Assembly (NCBI RefSeq): GCF_016908565.1
Contig: NZ_JAFBED010000002.1
Span: 607,587 to 671,586, forward strand
Direction: 5' to 3'
Length of the DNA: 64,000 nt
Source: Sutcliffiella tianshenii
Lineage (GTDB): Bacteria > Bacillota > Bacilli > Bacillales > Bacillaceae_I
Made by a program: the position numbers and the translations under genes
Shown here: piece after piece, positions 37,576-47,226 of the stretch
Layout of the letters: each line of letters starts with the position of its first letter
Numbering within the stretch: the first letter of the stretch is position 1
Notes under the pieces: generated by a model
What the model was told of the DNA's origin: nothing
Database searches by the model: none
Seen by the model: only the letters and a program-made list of their open reading frames with translations

Positions 37576-39079
37576 GGTAAGACCCCCCTGTCTCTTTTTT
37601 GAACAGCTTGTTGGCTAGTTGAACGGTTTCAATAAGTGCGGACGCTTTGTTTCTCGTTTCTTCCCATTCCAGCTCCGGAACTGAATCAGCCACGATACCA
37701 GCGCCTGCCTGGACAAAGAAAGTATCATTTTTCTTTTGAATTGTCCGGATTGTGATGCATGAATCCACATTGCCATCAAAGCCTATATAGCAGATGGCAC
37801 CAGCATACGTGTTTCTTTGAGTGGACTCGAGCTCCTGCAAGATCTGCATCGCCCTCACCTTAGGTGCACCCGATACCGTTCCTGCCGGAAATGAAGCGAG
37901 CAGCGCCTCTACCGGTGTAAAGTTAGGGGAAAGCTCACCTCTGACAACACTGATCAGATGCATCACCCTTGAGAAATATACAAGCTCCTTTATCTTTGGG
38001 GTATGAACTGATCCATATTTCGCAACGCGTCCGATATCATTTCTCGCCAGGTCCACCAGCATGAAATGCTCCGCCTGTTCCTTCTCATCGTGCATGAGAT
38101 CCTCTGCAAGCTGCCTATCGTGATCGAGGTCACCACCTCGTTTTCTCGTCCCGGCAATCGGATGGATTTCCAATTGATTATCCTGGATTTGAATAAGCCG
38201 TTCAGGTGAACTTCCTATCAGCTCCATATCCTCATATTTCAAATAGAACAGATAGGGTGATGGATTTTGCTTCCTTAGCACCCTGTATACGTCAAAACCA
38301 TCCAGGTCCGCTTCCATTTCGAATCGCTGGGATAATACACATTGAAAGATATCTCCGGCGGAAATGTAATCTTTTATCCGGTCCACATGTTTCAGAAAAT
38401 CTTTTTTTGTATAATTGGATCCTACGTCCAAAGGATCGGCTTCCGGCTTGGATTCAAGAAGATTATCCCGGCTCTCCTTTTTTCTAATTCGAGTGGCACA
38501 GGCAAGGAGGCTTCGCTTGGCTTGTTCATACTTGATAATTAACTCTTTTTCTGTCTCGTTGCCTTGCAGTCGTACATAGTGAATAAAATGAATTTCATTC
38601 TGCTTATGGTCGATGACAATGATTGTTTCACAGTATAGGAGATGGACCGTATCCTCCCCCTTATAGGCATGATGCATCGGGACCTTATCAAGTGATGATA
38701 TGAAATCATAGCTTAAATAGCCGACAGCACCACCTGTGAACCCAAGGCTCTTTTCTACCTTTTTCACTTGCAATCTTTCATAGGCAAACTCTACAACATC
38801 TTTCAGGCTATTGGCTGAATAAAGGATGCTGTTCTGATCTTCCAAAGTAATGACTGAATCGTTCCCTTTGATTTTCATAAAAGGGTTTAGTCCGATAAAG
38901 GAATATCGGGACCAATCGGAATTTGGCTCCTTGCTCTCCAGAAGGTAAACAGCCTCTTCCTTCAGTGACTGAAATACAGAGACAGGTGTGATTGTGTCTC
39001 CAAAAAATGTTTCAATAATGGGAATGGTTTTGTGAAGTCTAGCCGCATTTAAAAAATCGGCAAACTCATTTGTGTGCAT
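37568..39079 (-). CDS. trpE: Anthranilate synthase component I
   Basis: Converts chorismate and ammonia to anthranilate; it needs a glutaminase partner encoded elsewhere (trpG/pabA in the folate operon in B. subtilis). 503 residues from ATG 39079, with GGAGGAG 6-8 bases upstream; in-frame ATGs at 39082 and 39094 are less well placed. LLESKEPNSDWSRYSFIG is the Trp-feedback site. The core has IAGTRKRGG, DLARNDIGRVAKYGSV, FPAGTVSGAPKVRAMQIL and IQAGAGIVADS-like VQAGAGIVADSVPE. First trp gene, regulated by the TRAP leader. Confidence 0.96.
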   Translation of the reverse strand: MHTNEFADFLNAARLHKTIPIIETFFGDTITPVSVFQSLKEEAVYLLESKEPNSDWSRYSFIGLNPFMKIKGNDSVITLEDQNSILYSANSLKDVVEFAYERLQVKKVEKSLGFTGGAVGYLSYDFISSLDKVPMHHAYKGEDTVHLLYCETIIVIDHKQNEIHFIHYVRLQGNETEKELIIKYEQAKRSLLACATRIRKKESRDNLLESKPEADPLDVGSNYTKKDFLKHVDRIKDYISAGDIFQCVLSQRFEMEADLDGFDVYRVLRKQNPSPYLFYLKYEDMELIGSSPERLIQIQDNQLEIHPIAGTRKRGGDLDHDRQLAEDLMHDEKEQAEHFMLVDLARNDIGRVAKYGSVHTPKIKELVYFSRVMHLISVVRGELSPNFTPVEALLASFPAGTVSGAPKVRAMQILQELESTQRNTYAGAICYIGFDGNVDSCITIRTIQKKNDTFFVQAGAGIVADSVPELEWEETRNKASALIETVQLANKLFKKETGGSYHV

Positions 39080-39088
39080 CATTTTCTC

Positions 39089-39107
39089 CTCCATCTTAGA
39101 AATGGAG
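39089..39107 (-). promoter_or_regulatory. Hairpin sequestering the trpE ribosome-binding site
   Basis: CTCCAT (39102-39107 read on the minus strand) pairs with ATGGAG (39089-39094), which overlaps the GGAGGAG of trpE. An SD-blocking structure is known in the B. subtilis trp leader; here it is short (6 bp) and local. Confidence 0.5.
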
Positions 39108-39141
39108 AATGAGCTTTATTAGAGGTGAAACCTGAATGAGG

Positions 39142-39178
39142 AAAAATTAAAAACCCAAAGACGAGGATAGTCTTTGGG
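39142..39178 (-). terminator. trp leader attenuator terminator
   Basis: Minus strand CCCAAAGAC-TATCCTC-GTCTTTGGG, a perfect 9-bp stem followed by TTTTTAATTTTT. It lies between the TRAP site and trpE. Bases 39159-39165 (RNA CTCGTCT) can instead pair with 39245-39251 (AGACGAG) inside the TRAP site to form an antiterminator. Confidence 0.92.
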
Positions 39179-39198
39179 TAGATAGAATACAGTACATT

Positions 39199-39252
39199 CT
39201 AACCTCAGCTAAACTCAACTCATTCTCAGCTATTCTCATCTCAACTCGTCTA
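39199..39252 (-). promoter_or_regulatory. TRAP-binding site: 11 GAG/UAG triplets
   Basis: The RNA has TAG,GAG,GAG,GAG,TAG,GAG,GAG,GAG,TAG,GAG,TAG in order, each separated by 2 bases except one 3-base gap: exactly the 11 repeats expected for the 11-subunit TRAP ring. Tryptophan-loaded TRAP bound here would hold the AGACGAG arm (39245-39251) and let the terminator form. mtrB, encoding TRAP, is at 46964-47185. Further TAG/GAG triplets lie nearer the 5' end (~39340-39390). Confidence 0.93.
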
Positions 39253-39398
39253 CTAATCTGTGCCGGCTACAAGCCTTGGCTGCTATTGGCCATTGATGCC
39301 CGTCTAAGGCTTCAATGCCACTCACTTACTTTCTTGCTCTCGTCTCTTACTTACTATACTAGGCTCTGAAAACTCTAACAATTTGTTTCCTTGGTAGT

Positions 39399-39428
39399 AC
39401 TATATGATAGATCTTTCCTGATTGTCAA
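39399..39428 (-). promoter_or_regulatory. Sigma-A promoter of trpEDCFBA
   Basis: -35 TTGACA (39423-39428, 6/6), 18-base spacer, -10 TATAGT (39399-39404, 5/6), just past the aroH stop. It gives a leader of ~310 bases before trpE that contains the TRAP site and terminator. The 39253-39390 part also folds into GC-rich stems, as in the B. subtilis 5' structure. Confidence 0.88.
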
Positions 39429-39431
39429 CCA

Positions 39432-39797
39432 TCAGCTCTTGGATAGATCGGGTCTTAGGCTTTGTGCCGCATAGAGATAGATGTGATTCACATCTTTTTG
39501 TGCAACCTCTGTATTCACGGTCATCATCACCCTTATACAGGAAGGCAAAGAGTCCGGTACGGCAATCTCCTTTGTGCACATGACCGGAACATAATCCCAG
39601 CCGTCAAGATTACGCAGCGCTTTTGCAGGGAAACAAGCGGTGATATCATTCGTGACAGAAATCAATACTTGTGCCACATCTTCGGCCACTATTGCGTTGG
39701 CGTCAATCATTTTTAACAAAAGCTCTTCTGTCCTTTGGATAATTTCCTTTTCAGTGTTCTGGTTGATGGTGGTTGCTCCCCGTACTCCTCTAATCAC
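39432..39797 (-). CDS. aroH: Chorismate mutase, AroH class
   Basis: Monofunctional trimeric chorismate mutase making prephenate for Phe and Tyr. 121 residues; MIRGVRGATTI (active-site Arg), SVTNDITACFPAKALR (Phe, Arg) and CIRVMMTVNT (Arg, Cys) are the AroH active-site segments. It lies 14 bases past aroB and directly before the trp promoter, at the branch point between the aro and trp parts of the supraoperon. Confidence 0.96.
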   Translation of the reverse strand: MIRGVRGATTINQNTEKEIIQRTEELLLKMIDANAIVAEDVAQVLISVTNDITACFPAKALRNLDGWDYVPVMCTKEIAVPDSLPSCIRVMMTVNTEVAQKDVNHIYLYAAQSLRPDLSKS

Positions 39798-39811
39798 GTA
39801 ATTCCCCCTTT

Positions 39812-40906
39812 TTAATAGAACGATGCTAATTTTTTTATGATTACATCATCAGGTACCGATTCAAGCAGGACCTTTCCCACTTCTTGCATCAATACCATAT
39901 GTATATGACCTGATTTAGACTTTTTATCTTTTTTCATCCAATTTAAAATGTCTTCTGGATGGATACCGGGTTTGATCTTGCTTGGAAAACCGAATTTTTT
40001 CCAAAGCGTGCGCAATTCTTTCGACAGGTCAAGTGAAGGTACAAGTTCTTCACTCAGCTCCGTTGCAAAAAGCATGCCGAGGGCCACACCGTCCCCGTGG
40101 GAAATTCCCCCATATCCGTAGGCTGCCTCCAGTGCATGTCCAAGTGTATGTCCATAATTAAGGATCGCCCTTAACCCTTGTTCTGTTTCATCCGAAGAAA
40201 CAACTTCTGCCTTTGTTTGAATGCCTTTTTCAATACAATACATCAAGCGTTCCTCATCAAGCGCTTCAAGGGACGGGATATTTTCCTTGATCCACTCGTA
40301 AAACCCCTTATCCCAAATAAGTGCATGCTTCACTACTTCAGCAAAGCCTGAGCGCAATTCCCCCTCAGGCAAGGTACTTATAAAGCTAGTATCGTATAGG
40401 ACCGCTTCAGGCTGATAGAAGGCGCCGATCATATTTTTTCCAAGCGGATGATTGATGGCCACTTTTCCGCCTACCGCACTATCATGCGCCAATAGGGTTG
40501 TCGGAATCTGGATGAACTTGATTCCCCTCATAAAGGTTGAGGCTACAAACCCTGCGATATCCCCGACGACCCCACCACCCAATGCTATCACAACAGAATT
40601 TCGATCCAAGCCTTTTTCAAGCGCAAAGGATTGAATTTCATAATAGTTCTGGAAGGACTTGGAGCCTTCCCCATTTGGCAGTATGAAATGGTGAACGGTG
40701 CATGACTGATCTATGGCTGCTTCAATTTTATCGAGATATAGCTTGGCTACAACGTCATCAGTGATGATGAGGATGGTTTTAGGTGCCTTATTGAAGGTTT
40801 TTAAAACTTCCGGAAGCATCTCGGAGGCCCCTGGCCCTATATGCACCGAATACTCCTTCGATTCTGTTTTGACCTTCACTTCACTCAGCTTAGAATTCTG
40901 CTGCAT
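39812..40906 (-). CDS. aroB: 3-dehydroquinate synthase
   Basis: Second shikimate step, NAD- and metal-dependent cyclisation of DAHP. 364 residues with [63 protein letters not shown] (zinc His) and [11 protein letters not shown] 40906 has GGATGAG upstream and overlaps aroC by 17 bases. An internal GTG would give the shorter B. subtilis-like N-terminus. Confidence 0.95.
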   Translation of the reverse strand: MQQNSKLSEVKVKTESKEYSVHIGPGASEMLPEVLKTFNKAPKTILIITDDVVAKLYLDKIEAAIDQSCTVHHFILPNGEGSKSFQNYYEIQSFALEKGLDRNSVVIALGGGVVGDIAGFVASTFMRGIKFIQIPTTLLAHDSAVGGKVAINHPLGKNMIGAFYQPEAVLYDTSFISTLPEGELRSGFAEVVKHALIWDKGFYEWIKENIPSLEALDEERLMYCIEKGIQTKAEVVSSDETEQGLRAILNYGHTLGHALEAAYGYGGISHGDGVALGMLFATELSEELVPSLDLSKELRTLWKKFGFPSKIKPGIHPEDILNWMKKDKKSKSGHIHMVLMQEVGKVLLESVPDDVIIKKLASFY

Positions 40907-42062
40907 GCTCTCTCATCCTTTGGACATTTTCCTTGATCAACTCTAATCTGTCCTGCCCAAACTGCTCGACCAAAGCAGACGCAACCTCCCAGGCCACCAC
41001 AGCCTCCGCTACGACACTCGCTGCCGGTACCGCGCAGCTGTCAGAGCGCTCAATGCTCGCTTGGAACGGCTCTTTCGAATCAATATCTACACTTTGAAGC
41101 GGTTTATATAAAGTAGGGATCGGCTTCATCACTCCACGTACCACAATCGGCATCCCAGTTGTCATTCCGCCTTCAAAGCCGCCTAGATTATTGGACAATC
41201 TGTAATAGCCCTGCTCCTTGCTCCAGGCGATTTCATCATGAACCTGGCTGCCCGGCAAGCGTGCCGCTTCAAAACCTACGCCAAACTCCACACCTTTGAA
41301 AGCATTGATACTCATGATGGCTGCTGCAAGTTTTCCATCCAGCTTACGGTCATAATGGACATAGCTGCCAACACCAGATGGCATCCCTTCCACGATAACT
41401 TCTACCACACCACCGATCGAATCCCCGTTCTGCTTGGCAGTATCGATGGCATCCATCATTTCCTGCTCGACATTTTTATCGAAACAGCGAACTGGAGATG
41501 CTTCCGTTACATCTTTTAGCACCTGAAGGCTTTGGATGGGGCTGGGGTTTGCCTTTACTCCGCCAATTTCCGTAACATGTCCGGCAACCGTAATTCCCAG
41601 TTCCGATAGAAACTTCCTTGCTACCGCCCCTGCCGCGACACGTACAGTGGTTTCCCTCGCACTGGAACGTTCCAGAACATTCCGCATGTCACGATGACCG
41701 TACTTGATTGCTCCGTTCAGATCGGCATGGCCGGGTCTGGGCCGTGTAATTTTACGCTTTACCTCTTCCTGATCCTCCTCGGAAATAGGTTCTATCCCCA
41801 TTATCTTCGTCCAATGCTTCCAATCGTTATTTTCCACAACAAGCGTAATCGGAGATCCTAATGTATATCCGTGACGGACCCCGCTAAAAATTTCCACGGT
41901 ATCCTTTTCAATTTGCATCCTTCTGCCACGTCCATGCCCCTTCTGCCTTCTCGCCAGGTCTTCATTGATGTCTTCCGCTGTCAATGGAAGCCCAGCCGGA
42001 ATTCCTTCAAGAATGGTTGTGAGCTGTGGTCCGTGTGATTCTCCTGCAGTCAAATATCTCAT
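40890..42062 (-). CDS. aroC: Chorismate synthase
   Basis: Final common aromatic step, FMN-dependent trans-elimination giving chorismate (aroF in B. subtilis). 390 residues; [59 protein letters not shown], and the C-terminal region [16 protein letters not shown] are signature segments. First gene of the aro-trp-tyr supraoperon. ATG 42062 has GGAG-type purines (AAAGGAG) upstream. Confidence 0.96.
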   Translation of the reverse strand: MRYLTAGESHGPQLTTILEGIPAGLPLTAEDINEDLARRQKGHGRGRRMQIEKDTVEIFSGVRHGYTLGSPITLVVENNDWKHWTKIMGIEPISEEDQEEVKRKITRPRPGHADLNGAIKYGHRDMRNVLERSSARETTVRVAAGAVARKFLSELGITVAGHVTEIGGVKANPSPIQSLQVLKDVTEASPVRCFDKNVEQEMMDAIDTAKQNGDSIGGVVEVIVEGMPSGVGSYVHYDRKLDGKLAAAIMSINAFKGVEFGVGFEAARLPGSQVHDEIAWSKEQGYYRLSNNLGGFEGGMTTGMPIVVRGVMKPIPTLYKPLQSVDIDSKEPFQASIERSDSCAVPAASVVAEAVVAWEVASALVEQFGQDRLELIKENVQRMREHAAEF

Positions 42063-42241
42063 CGTTTCAGCATCTCCTTTATCCCTTTAAAGCTTTTAAG
42101 CATCTAAGTGTTAATAATTTATGTAATACTATACCATAAGTTTAGCCTAGAGTGGTATAAAAAAAAAAGCAAGTATGAATATACCGGTAAACAGATCCTT
42201 ATGATGACCGATCCTTTGGGTCACTCTTCTGGTTTTCCCTT

Positions 42242-42540
42242 TTTAATTTTATCCTTAATAGTGTTTCTAACGACCTTTTCTTTACTTCCTTCCTTGGATT
42301 TTGGTCTTTAGAACTCTTCTATTGGCCTTTTCTCCCTTTCCCTCTTGGGATTTAGTCCATTAGAACGCTCCTATTGGCCTTTTTACCTTCCAATCTTGGG
42401 ATTTAGTCCATTAGAACGCTTCTAATGGACTTTTCTCTCTTCCCTTCTTGGAATTTTGGCCATTAGAACGCTGCTAATGACCTTTTTACCACTCACGGCA
42501 CACGTTTTTGGTCTTTGGAAATTTTCTAATCACTTACAAT
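42242..42540. repeat. Tandem array of ~51-bp hairpin units between aroC and cheR
   Basis: The 548-base gap has no gene. Units begin CTTGG(G)A at 42293, 42344, 42395 and 42447 (spacing 51, 51, 52), with weaker copies before (~42242) and after (~42498). Each contains an inverted repeat; the best is GTCCATTAG-AACGCTT-CTAATGGAC (42406-42430), a perfect 9-bp stem. CTTTT(T) follows each hairpin on the plus strand. The array is A/T-rich and pyrimidine-biased on the plus strand. I see nothing coding in 42063-42241 either. Confidence 0.85.
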
Positions 42541-42610
42541 TATGTTTCTGCCCCAACAATCTTCCCCGCTACCACATCAAAAAAAGAACCCATCCACCCG
42601 GACAGATTCC

Positions 42611-43396
<786 letters not shown>

Positions 43397-43468
43397 CTAC
43401 TTTCTATCTCTAATAATTATAATATATAAGTACTATCGGATGGAGTAAGGCAAATTTTGAATCTTGCA

Positions 43469-43518
43469 GAAAAAAAGCCTCAAAATCATGTAATTCAACA
43501 CGATTTTGAGGCTTTTTG
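43469..43518 (-). terminator. Bidirectional terminator between ndk and cheR
   Basis: AAAAAAGCCTCAAAATC pairs with GATTTTGAGGCTTTTT across a 13-14-base loop; T-runs on both strands. It ends ndk transcripts 38 bases after the stop. Confidence 0.9.
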
Positions 43519-43555
43519 GGAATGTTTCATCTGTTGGTTAAGCGTTTACAAAAAA

Positions 43556-44002
43556 TCAATAAACCCAGTTGTTTGCGTCTTTATTGTATTCTACTAAACC
43601 TTCACCTTTGAAGAAAAGACCGATTTCGCGTTCTGCACTTTCAGGAGAATCAGAACCGTGAATGATGTTCTTTCCTACTGTTGCAGCATATTCACCGCGG
43701 ATTGTTCCTGGAGCCGAATCTTTAGGGTTTGTCGCACCCATCATTTGACGAGCAGTAGCAATCACGTTATCTCCTTGCCATACCATTGCAAATACAGGAC
43801 CAGAAGTGATGAAGTCCACCAATTCCCCAAAGAAAGGACGCTCTTTATGTTCGCCATAATGCTCTTCTGCCAATTCAGTAGGGATCTGCATTAATTTTGC
43901 TCCAACTAATTGGAATCCCTTTTTTTCGAAACGAGAAACGATTTCCCCAATAAGGTTACGTTGTACACCATCAGGTTTTACCATTAAGAATGTTTTTTCC
44001 AT
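43556..44002 (-). CDS. ndk: Nucleoside diphosphate kinase
   Basis: Equilibrates nucleoside di- and triphosphates through a phospho-histidine. 148 residues, [21 protein letters not shown], and active-site [19 protein letters not shown] 44002 has GGGTGGAG 8 bases upstream. Lies between hepT and cheR as in B. subtilis; a hairpin (44035-44056) separates it from hepT. Confidence 0.97.
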   Translation of the reverse strand: MEKTFLMVKPDGVQRNLIGEIVSRFEKKGFQLVGAKLMQIPTELAEEHYGEHKERPFFGELVDFITSGPVFAMVWQGDNVIATARQMMGATNPKDSAPGTIRGEYAATVGKNIIHGSDSPESAEREIGLFFKGEGLVEYNKDANNWVY

Positions 44003-44034
44003 AATAATTTCTCCACCCCATCAAAGAATATGTA

Positions 44035-44056
44035 AGGTTAGGAAAAGCCCTAACCT
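44035..44056 (-). other. Hairpin between hepT and ndk
   Basis: AGGTTAGG (44049-44056 read on the minus strand) with CCTAACCT (44035-44042): an 8-bp perfect stem. Little T-run follows, so it is at best a weak terminator or an mRNA processing element. Confidence 0.5.
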
Positions 44057-44111
44057 ACAAAAATATATCATGGTTCTGTTAGTAACGCAACTCAAAAAAT
44101 GGGGAATTGTC

Positions 44112-45074
44112 TTAATATTTCCGTTTTCCGATAAATTTTGCCACATTGTTGAAGGTCCGCTTTGCAATTCCGTTCGGAAGTTTTTCCAGCTCTTTGAAAG
44201 CTTTATTCAAATAACGATCACTAAGCTGAAACGATCTCTCGATGGCATCAGAATTTTTTATGGAATCGATGATGCCCTGAATTTCCTCTTTCGTGCTGTT
44301 TTCGTGGATCTCCCTGATCTTATGATTCAGCTCGAAATCTTCCATTGCATACAGGACCGGCAATGTGATGTTACCCTGCCAGAGATCCCCTCCAGCAGGT
44401 TTACCCAATTGCTCTTCCGTACCTGTGAAGTCAAGTATATCGTCTGTGATTTGAAAAGACATCCCGACATAGTACCCGAACCAGAACAGGCTTTTATGTA
44501 TGTTTGAAGGAGCATTCGCAGAAACGGCACCAAGTTGACAGCTGGCAGCGATAAGGAGTGCAGTTTTTCGTTTGATTCTACGGAGATAGACACGCAGATT
44601 CTGGTCATAATTATACTTGTCGCGAATCTGCTCGATTTCGCCTTTACTCAGCTCAACAATGGTATTGGAGAGAATCTGATGGGCTTCGATATTATTCACC
44701 ATTGTCATCAATTCCAGAGATCTTGCAAATATATAATCTCCCGTATACATGGCAATCCTGTTATCCCACTTGGCCTTGATGGTCGGTTTTCCGCGTCTCA
44801 GTTCGGCATCGTCAATCACGTCATCATGAACAAGCGAGGCCATATGTATCAGTTCCAATGCAACCGCTACGTATTTGATTTTATGGATGTCATACTGACC
44901 GAACTTCCCGGCTAAAAGGACAAACACAGGTCTGATCCTTTTGCCGCCCGCCTGCAGTAAATGAAGGGATGCTTCCTGAAGCAGGGCGCGTTCCGACTGA
45001 ATTGTGTCTTCGAGTTCATTCTCAATTATTTGCAAATCGCTATTTAAAAAGGAATACATCATCTTTAATTTCAT
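44112..45074 (-). CDS. hepT: Heptaprenyl diphosphate synthase component II
   Basis: Catalytic subunit of heptaprenyl-PP synthase, which makes the side chain of menaquinone-7. 320 residues from ATG 45074 (AAGGTG 7 bases upstream; the frame is open to GTG 45083). First aspartate-rich motif LVHDDVIDDAELRRGKPT, second QITDDILDFTGTEEQLGKPAGGDL. The short small-subunit partner HepS is encoded two genes upstream, with menG between. Confidence 0.95.
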   Translation of the reverse strand: MKLKMMYSFLNSDLQIIENELEDTIQSERALLQEASLHLLQAGGKRIRPVFVLLAGKFGQYDIHKIKYVAVALELIHMASLVHDDVIDDAELRRGKPTIKAKWDNRIAMYTGDYIFARSLELMTMVNNIEAHQILSNTIVELSKGEIEQIRDKYNYDQNLRVYLRRIKRKTALLIAASCQLGAVSANAPSNIHKSLFWFGYYVGMSFQITDDILDFTGTEEQLGKPAGGDLWQGNITLPVLYAMEDFELNHKIREIHENSTKEEIQGIIDSIKNSDAIERSFQLSDRYLNKAFKELEKLPNGIAKRTFNNVAKFIGKRKY

Positions 45075-45092
45075 GTAGGTCACCTTTACAAA

Positions 45093-45806
45093 CTATTTTC
45101 TAGGTTTAACTCCTAAATGCATGGCAGCAACTCCACCAGTATAAGCCTTCACTTGTACAGGCTGGAAACCTACTTTTTCATACATTGCTTTCAATTCCTT
45201 CATCCCGGGGAAATCCTTTGCAGATTCATGAAGCCAAGCATATTCATTATAGCTTTTTGCAAAGATCTTACCAAGCATCGGCATGACATATTGGAAGTAT
45301 AGGAAATACATTTGACGGAATCCGATCAGAGTCGGCTGGGAGGTCTCAAGACACACCACTTTTCCTCCGGGCTTCACCACACGGTACATTTCCTTCAGCA
45401 CTTGAAAATAATCCGGTACATTCCTCAGGCCAAAGCCGATCGTTACATAATCAAAGCTGTTATCGTCAAAAGGGAGTGACATAGCATTCCCATGGATCAG
45501 TTCAATGTTTTGAAGGGGGAGGTTCTTCACTTTTTCTTTTCCGATTGACAGCATGTTCTCACTGAAATCCAATCCGATTACCTTCCCGCTTCTTCCAACA
45601 GCCTCTGCCATGGAAATGGTCCAGTCCCCCGTACCGCAACAGACATCCAAGGCAGTTGCACCTTTTTGTACGTCCATCCTTTTCATCGTATCTTTGCGCC
45701 AAGCTACATGACGCTGGAAGCTGATGACGGAATTCATCTTGTCGTAGTTTTTATATATCTTTTCAAAGACTCCATGCACTCTTTCCTCTTTTGATGGATG
45801 CTGCAT
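45093..45806 (-). CDS. menG: Demethylmenaquinone methyltransferase
   Basis: Last step of menaquinone synthesis: SAM-dependent methylation of demethylmenaquinone (UbiE/MenG). 237 residues; [25 protein letters not shown]-binding [43 protein letters not shown] 45806, 3 bases past hepS, AGAAGGG upstream. Sits between the two heptaprenyl synthase genes, so side-chain formation and ring methylation are coexpressed. Confidence 0.96.
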   Translation of the reverse strand: MQHPSKEERVHGVFEKIYKNYDKMNSVISFQRHVAWRKDTMKRMDVQKGATALDVCCGTGDWTISMAEAVGRSGKVIGLDFSENMLSIGKEKVKNLPLQNIELIHGNAMSLPFDDNSFDYVTIGFGLRNVPDYFQVLKEMYRVVKPGGKVVCLETSQPTLIGFRQMYFLYFQYVMPMLGKIFAKSYNEYAWLHESAKDFPGMKELKAMYEKVGFQPVQVKAYTGGVAAMHLGVKPRK

Positions 45807-45809
45807 TGT

Positions 45810-46640
45810 TTACCCTTCTTCCGCATACTTTTTTGTCGAAAACGGAGTCTCATAAAACAACTCCTGGATCCGGTTTTTTAAAAGGAGGTTCAAATCCGGA
45901 ATGGATCCCGCCAGTTGGTCGATCGTTTTCTTTACATGATCGATATAACGGTCTATCAGATAAAGCATATATGTTTCCTGTTCTTTCGAAGTATCCGATC
46001 TTTCAAGCTGACTTTTTGAAAAAGCGATTCTCTTCATCGTATCAAATAAGTGGGATGACTTTTCCACACAGTACTTTTTACGTTCTGCGATTAAGCGCTT
46101 TAATAAAAGGAAATTGACACTCAATTCCTTGAACATTGCATCGGAAAAACACTGGGAAACGGATTGAATGAGGGATGACTCAATTTTCGCGAGACTATCC
46201 ATTAACATTTCCATTCCATCAAACTCTTTTTGATAATAGGCAATTTTATGTTCATTGATTTGTTTAATTGAGCTGGCAAGGAGTTTGATCATGGTGATAT
46301 CGTCCACTTTGGCTAGCAGTTGATAATGAAGGCCGCTGTAATAGTCCCCTGCCAATACAGTGAGCTGCCTGTTTTTGGCGGTATCCGTTTCTAAGTGGTC
46401 CATTTTTGCATTCGTTACCAAGTCATGGGTATCAAGGGCAATTTGCACCAGCATGGTGGAAAGGATGTATTTCTCCTTTTTCTCTACTGGTAATGGGATG
46501 GATTCCAAGGCCGTATAGAGGAGCAGAAGCTTATCCTCATCTATGACGGGATATTCTATATGTTTCGATAAGTATGGATGTGTAATCAATTTATGTAACT
46601 GCTCTTTAATATCTGATATATGTAATTGAATATTACTCAC
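45810..46640 (-). CDS. hepS: Heptaprenyl diphosphate synthase component I
   Basis: Non-catalytic partner that sets product length together with HepT. 276 residues, all helical; LLYTALESIPLPVEKKEKYILSTMLVQIALDTHDLVTN and LAGDYYSGLHYQLLAKVDDITMIKLLASSIKQINEHK are family segments. GTG 46640 has AAGGGTGG 7 bases upstream. First gene of hepS-menG-hepT, with a structured leader in front. Confidence 0.93.
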   Translation of the reverse strand: MSNIQLHISDIKEQLHKLITHPYLSKHIEYPVIDEDKLLLLYTALESIPLPVEKKEKYILSTMLVQIALDTHDLVTNAKMDHLETDTAKNRQLTVLAGDYYSGLHYQLLAKVDDITMIKLLASSIKQINEHKIAYYQKEFDGMEMLMDSLAKIESSLIQSVSQCFSDAMFKELSVNFLLLKRLIAERKKYCVEKSSHLFDTMKRIAFSKSQLERSDTSKEQETYMLYLIDRYIDHVKKTIDQLAGSIPDLNLLLKNRIQELFYETPFSTKKYAEEG

Positions 46641-46660
46641 TAAAGACCACCCTTGTTCCC

Positions 46661-46680
46661 TTTTCTTACGAGTAAGAAAA
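46661..46680. promoter_or_regulatory. Palindrome just before hepS
   Basis: TTTTCTTACGAGTAAGAAAA is a nearly perfect 20-base palindrome only 20 bases before the GTG of hepS. It could be a protein operator or a short RNA stem next to the ribosome site. Confidence 0.55.
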
Positions 46681-46693
46681 AATTAACTTATGC

Positions 46694-46755
46694 AGTTGAA
46701 TAGCCGCTTGCTTTTCAGTTAATGTGGAGCAAGCTGTATCACGCAATATTCAACT
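46694..46755 (-). ncRNA. Structured leader hairpin of hepS-menG-hepT
   Basis: A two-tier stem: outer AGTTGAAT (46748-46755) with ATTCAACT (46694-46701), inner GCTTGCT (46728-46734) with AGCAAGC (46706-46712). After the outer arm come 9 bases and TTTTTT (46677-46682). It lies in the 135-base leader between promoter and gene and could attenuate. No known motif recognised. Confidence 0.5.
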
Positions 46756-46782
46756 TACACTTCCTTTGAATAGACAAAGCTA

Positions 46783-46813
46783 ATTATAGCACATTAGTGA
46801 GGCATAATGTCGA
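46783..46813 (-). promoter_or_regulatory. Promoter of hepS-menG-hepT
   Basis: Extended -10 TGCTATAAT (TATAAT at 46783-46788). A TCGACA -35-like hexamer (46808-46813) lies 19 bases upstream. The remainder of the 323-base gap holds the leader hairpin, the palindrome and the mtrB terminator. Confidence 0.65.
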
Positions 46814-46880
46814 TAATGAACTATCTTTCTTATAGTTTAACCTGTTTTATAAACTCAAAACGTATACTTGGTTTCAGATC

Positions 46881-46920
46881 CAAAAATAGAAGAAAAGCAG
46901 AAAGATAATTTTCTTCTGCT
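46881..46920 (-). terminator. Terminator of folE-mtrB
   Basis: AGCAGAA (46914-46920 on the minus strand) pairs with TTCTGCT (46896-46902), followed by TTTCTTCTATTTTT. It lies 44 bases past the mtrB stop. Confidence 0.75.
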
Positions 46921-46963
46921 CTAGGCTTCTATTAACTAGGCAATGCGCCTTCTGTTCTGCTTA

Positions 46964-47185
46964 TTATTCTGTGTCCATTTCTCCATGAGAGGATTGGATG
47001 AGTGCTTTCCCCCTGATTTTTATTGCAGAGGTATGCTCGGTGAATTGCGCGATCATCACTTCACCTTTGTCGAGTTTTTCTGAATGGTGAAAACGTGTGT
47101 CCGTACCCCTTGTAAGTCCTATGACGCTTACACCATCTTCTTTTGCTTTGATGACGATAAAATCATTTGGATGTGTCTGGCTCAT
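46964..47185 (-). CDS. mtrB: Tryptophan RNA-binding attenuation protein TRAP
   Basis: Forms an 11-mer ring that, with tryptophan bound, wraps RNA carrying GAG/UAG repeats and shuts off the trp operon. 73 residues, nearly identical in pattern to B. subtilis [44 protein letters not shown]. The RNA-binding KKR set (Lys37, Lys56, Arg58 in B. subtilis) is represented by EKLDKG and IKIRGK. Its target site is at 39199-39252. Cotranscribed with folE (42-base gap). Confidence 0.97.
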   Translation of the reverse strand: MSQTHPNDFIVIKAKEDGVSVIGLTRGTDTRFHHSEKLDKGEVMIAQFTEHTSAIKIRGKALIQSSHGEMDTE

Positions 47186-47226
47186 TTAAACCCTCCTCAT
47201 TATCTTTTTACATTAGGATATTCTTC

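Noticed and set aside
42242..42540. Possible CRISPR array
   Set aside because: The repeats are contiguous 51-52-base units with imperfect copies; there are no unique spacers, leader or cas genes.
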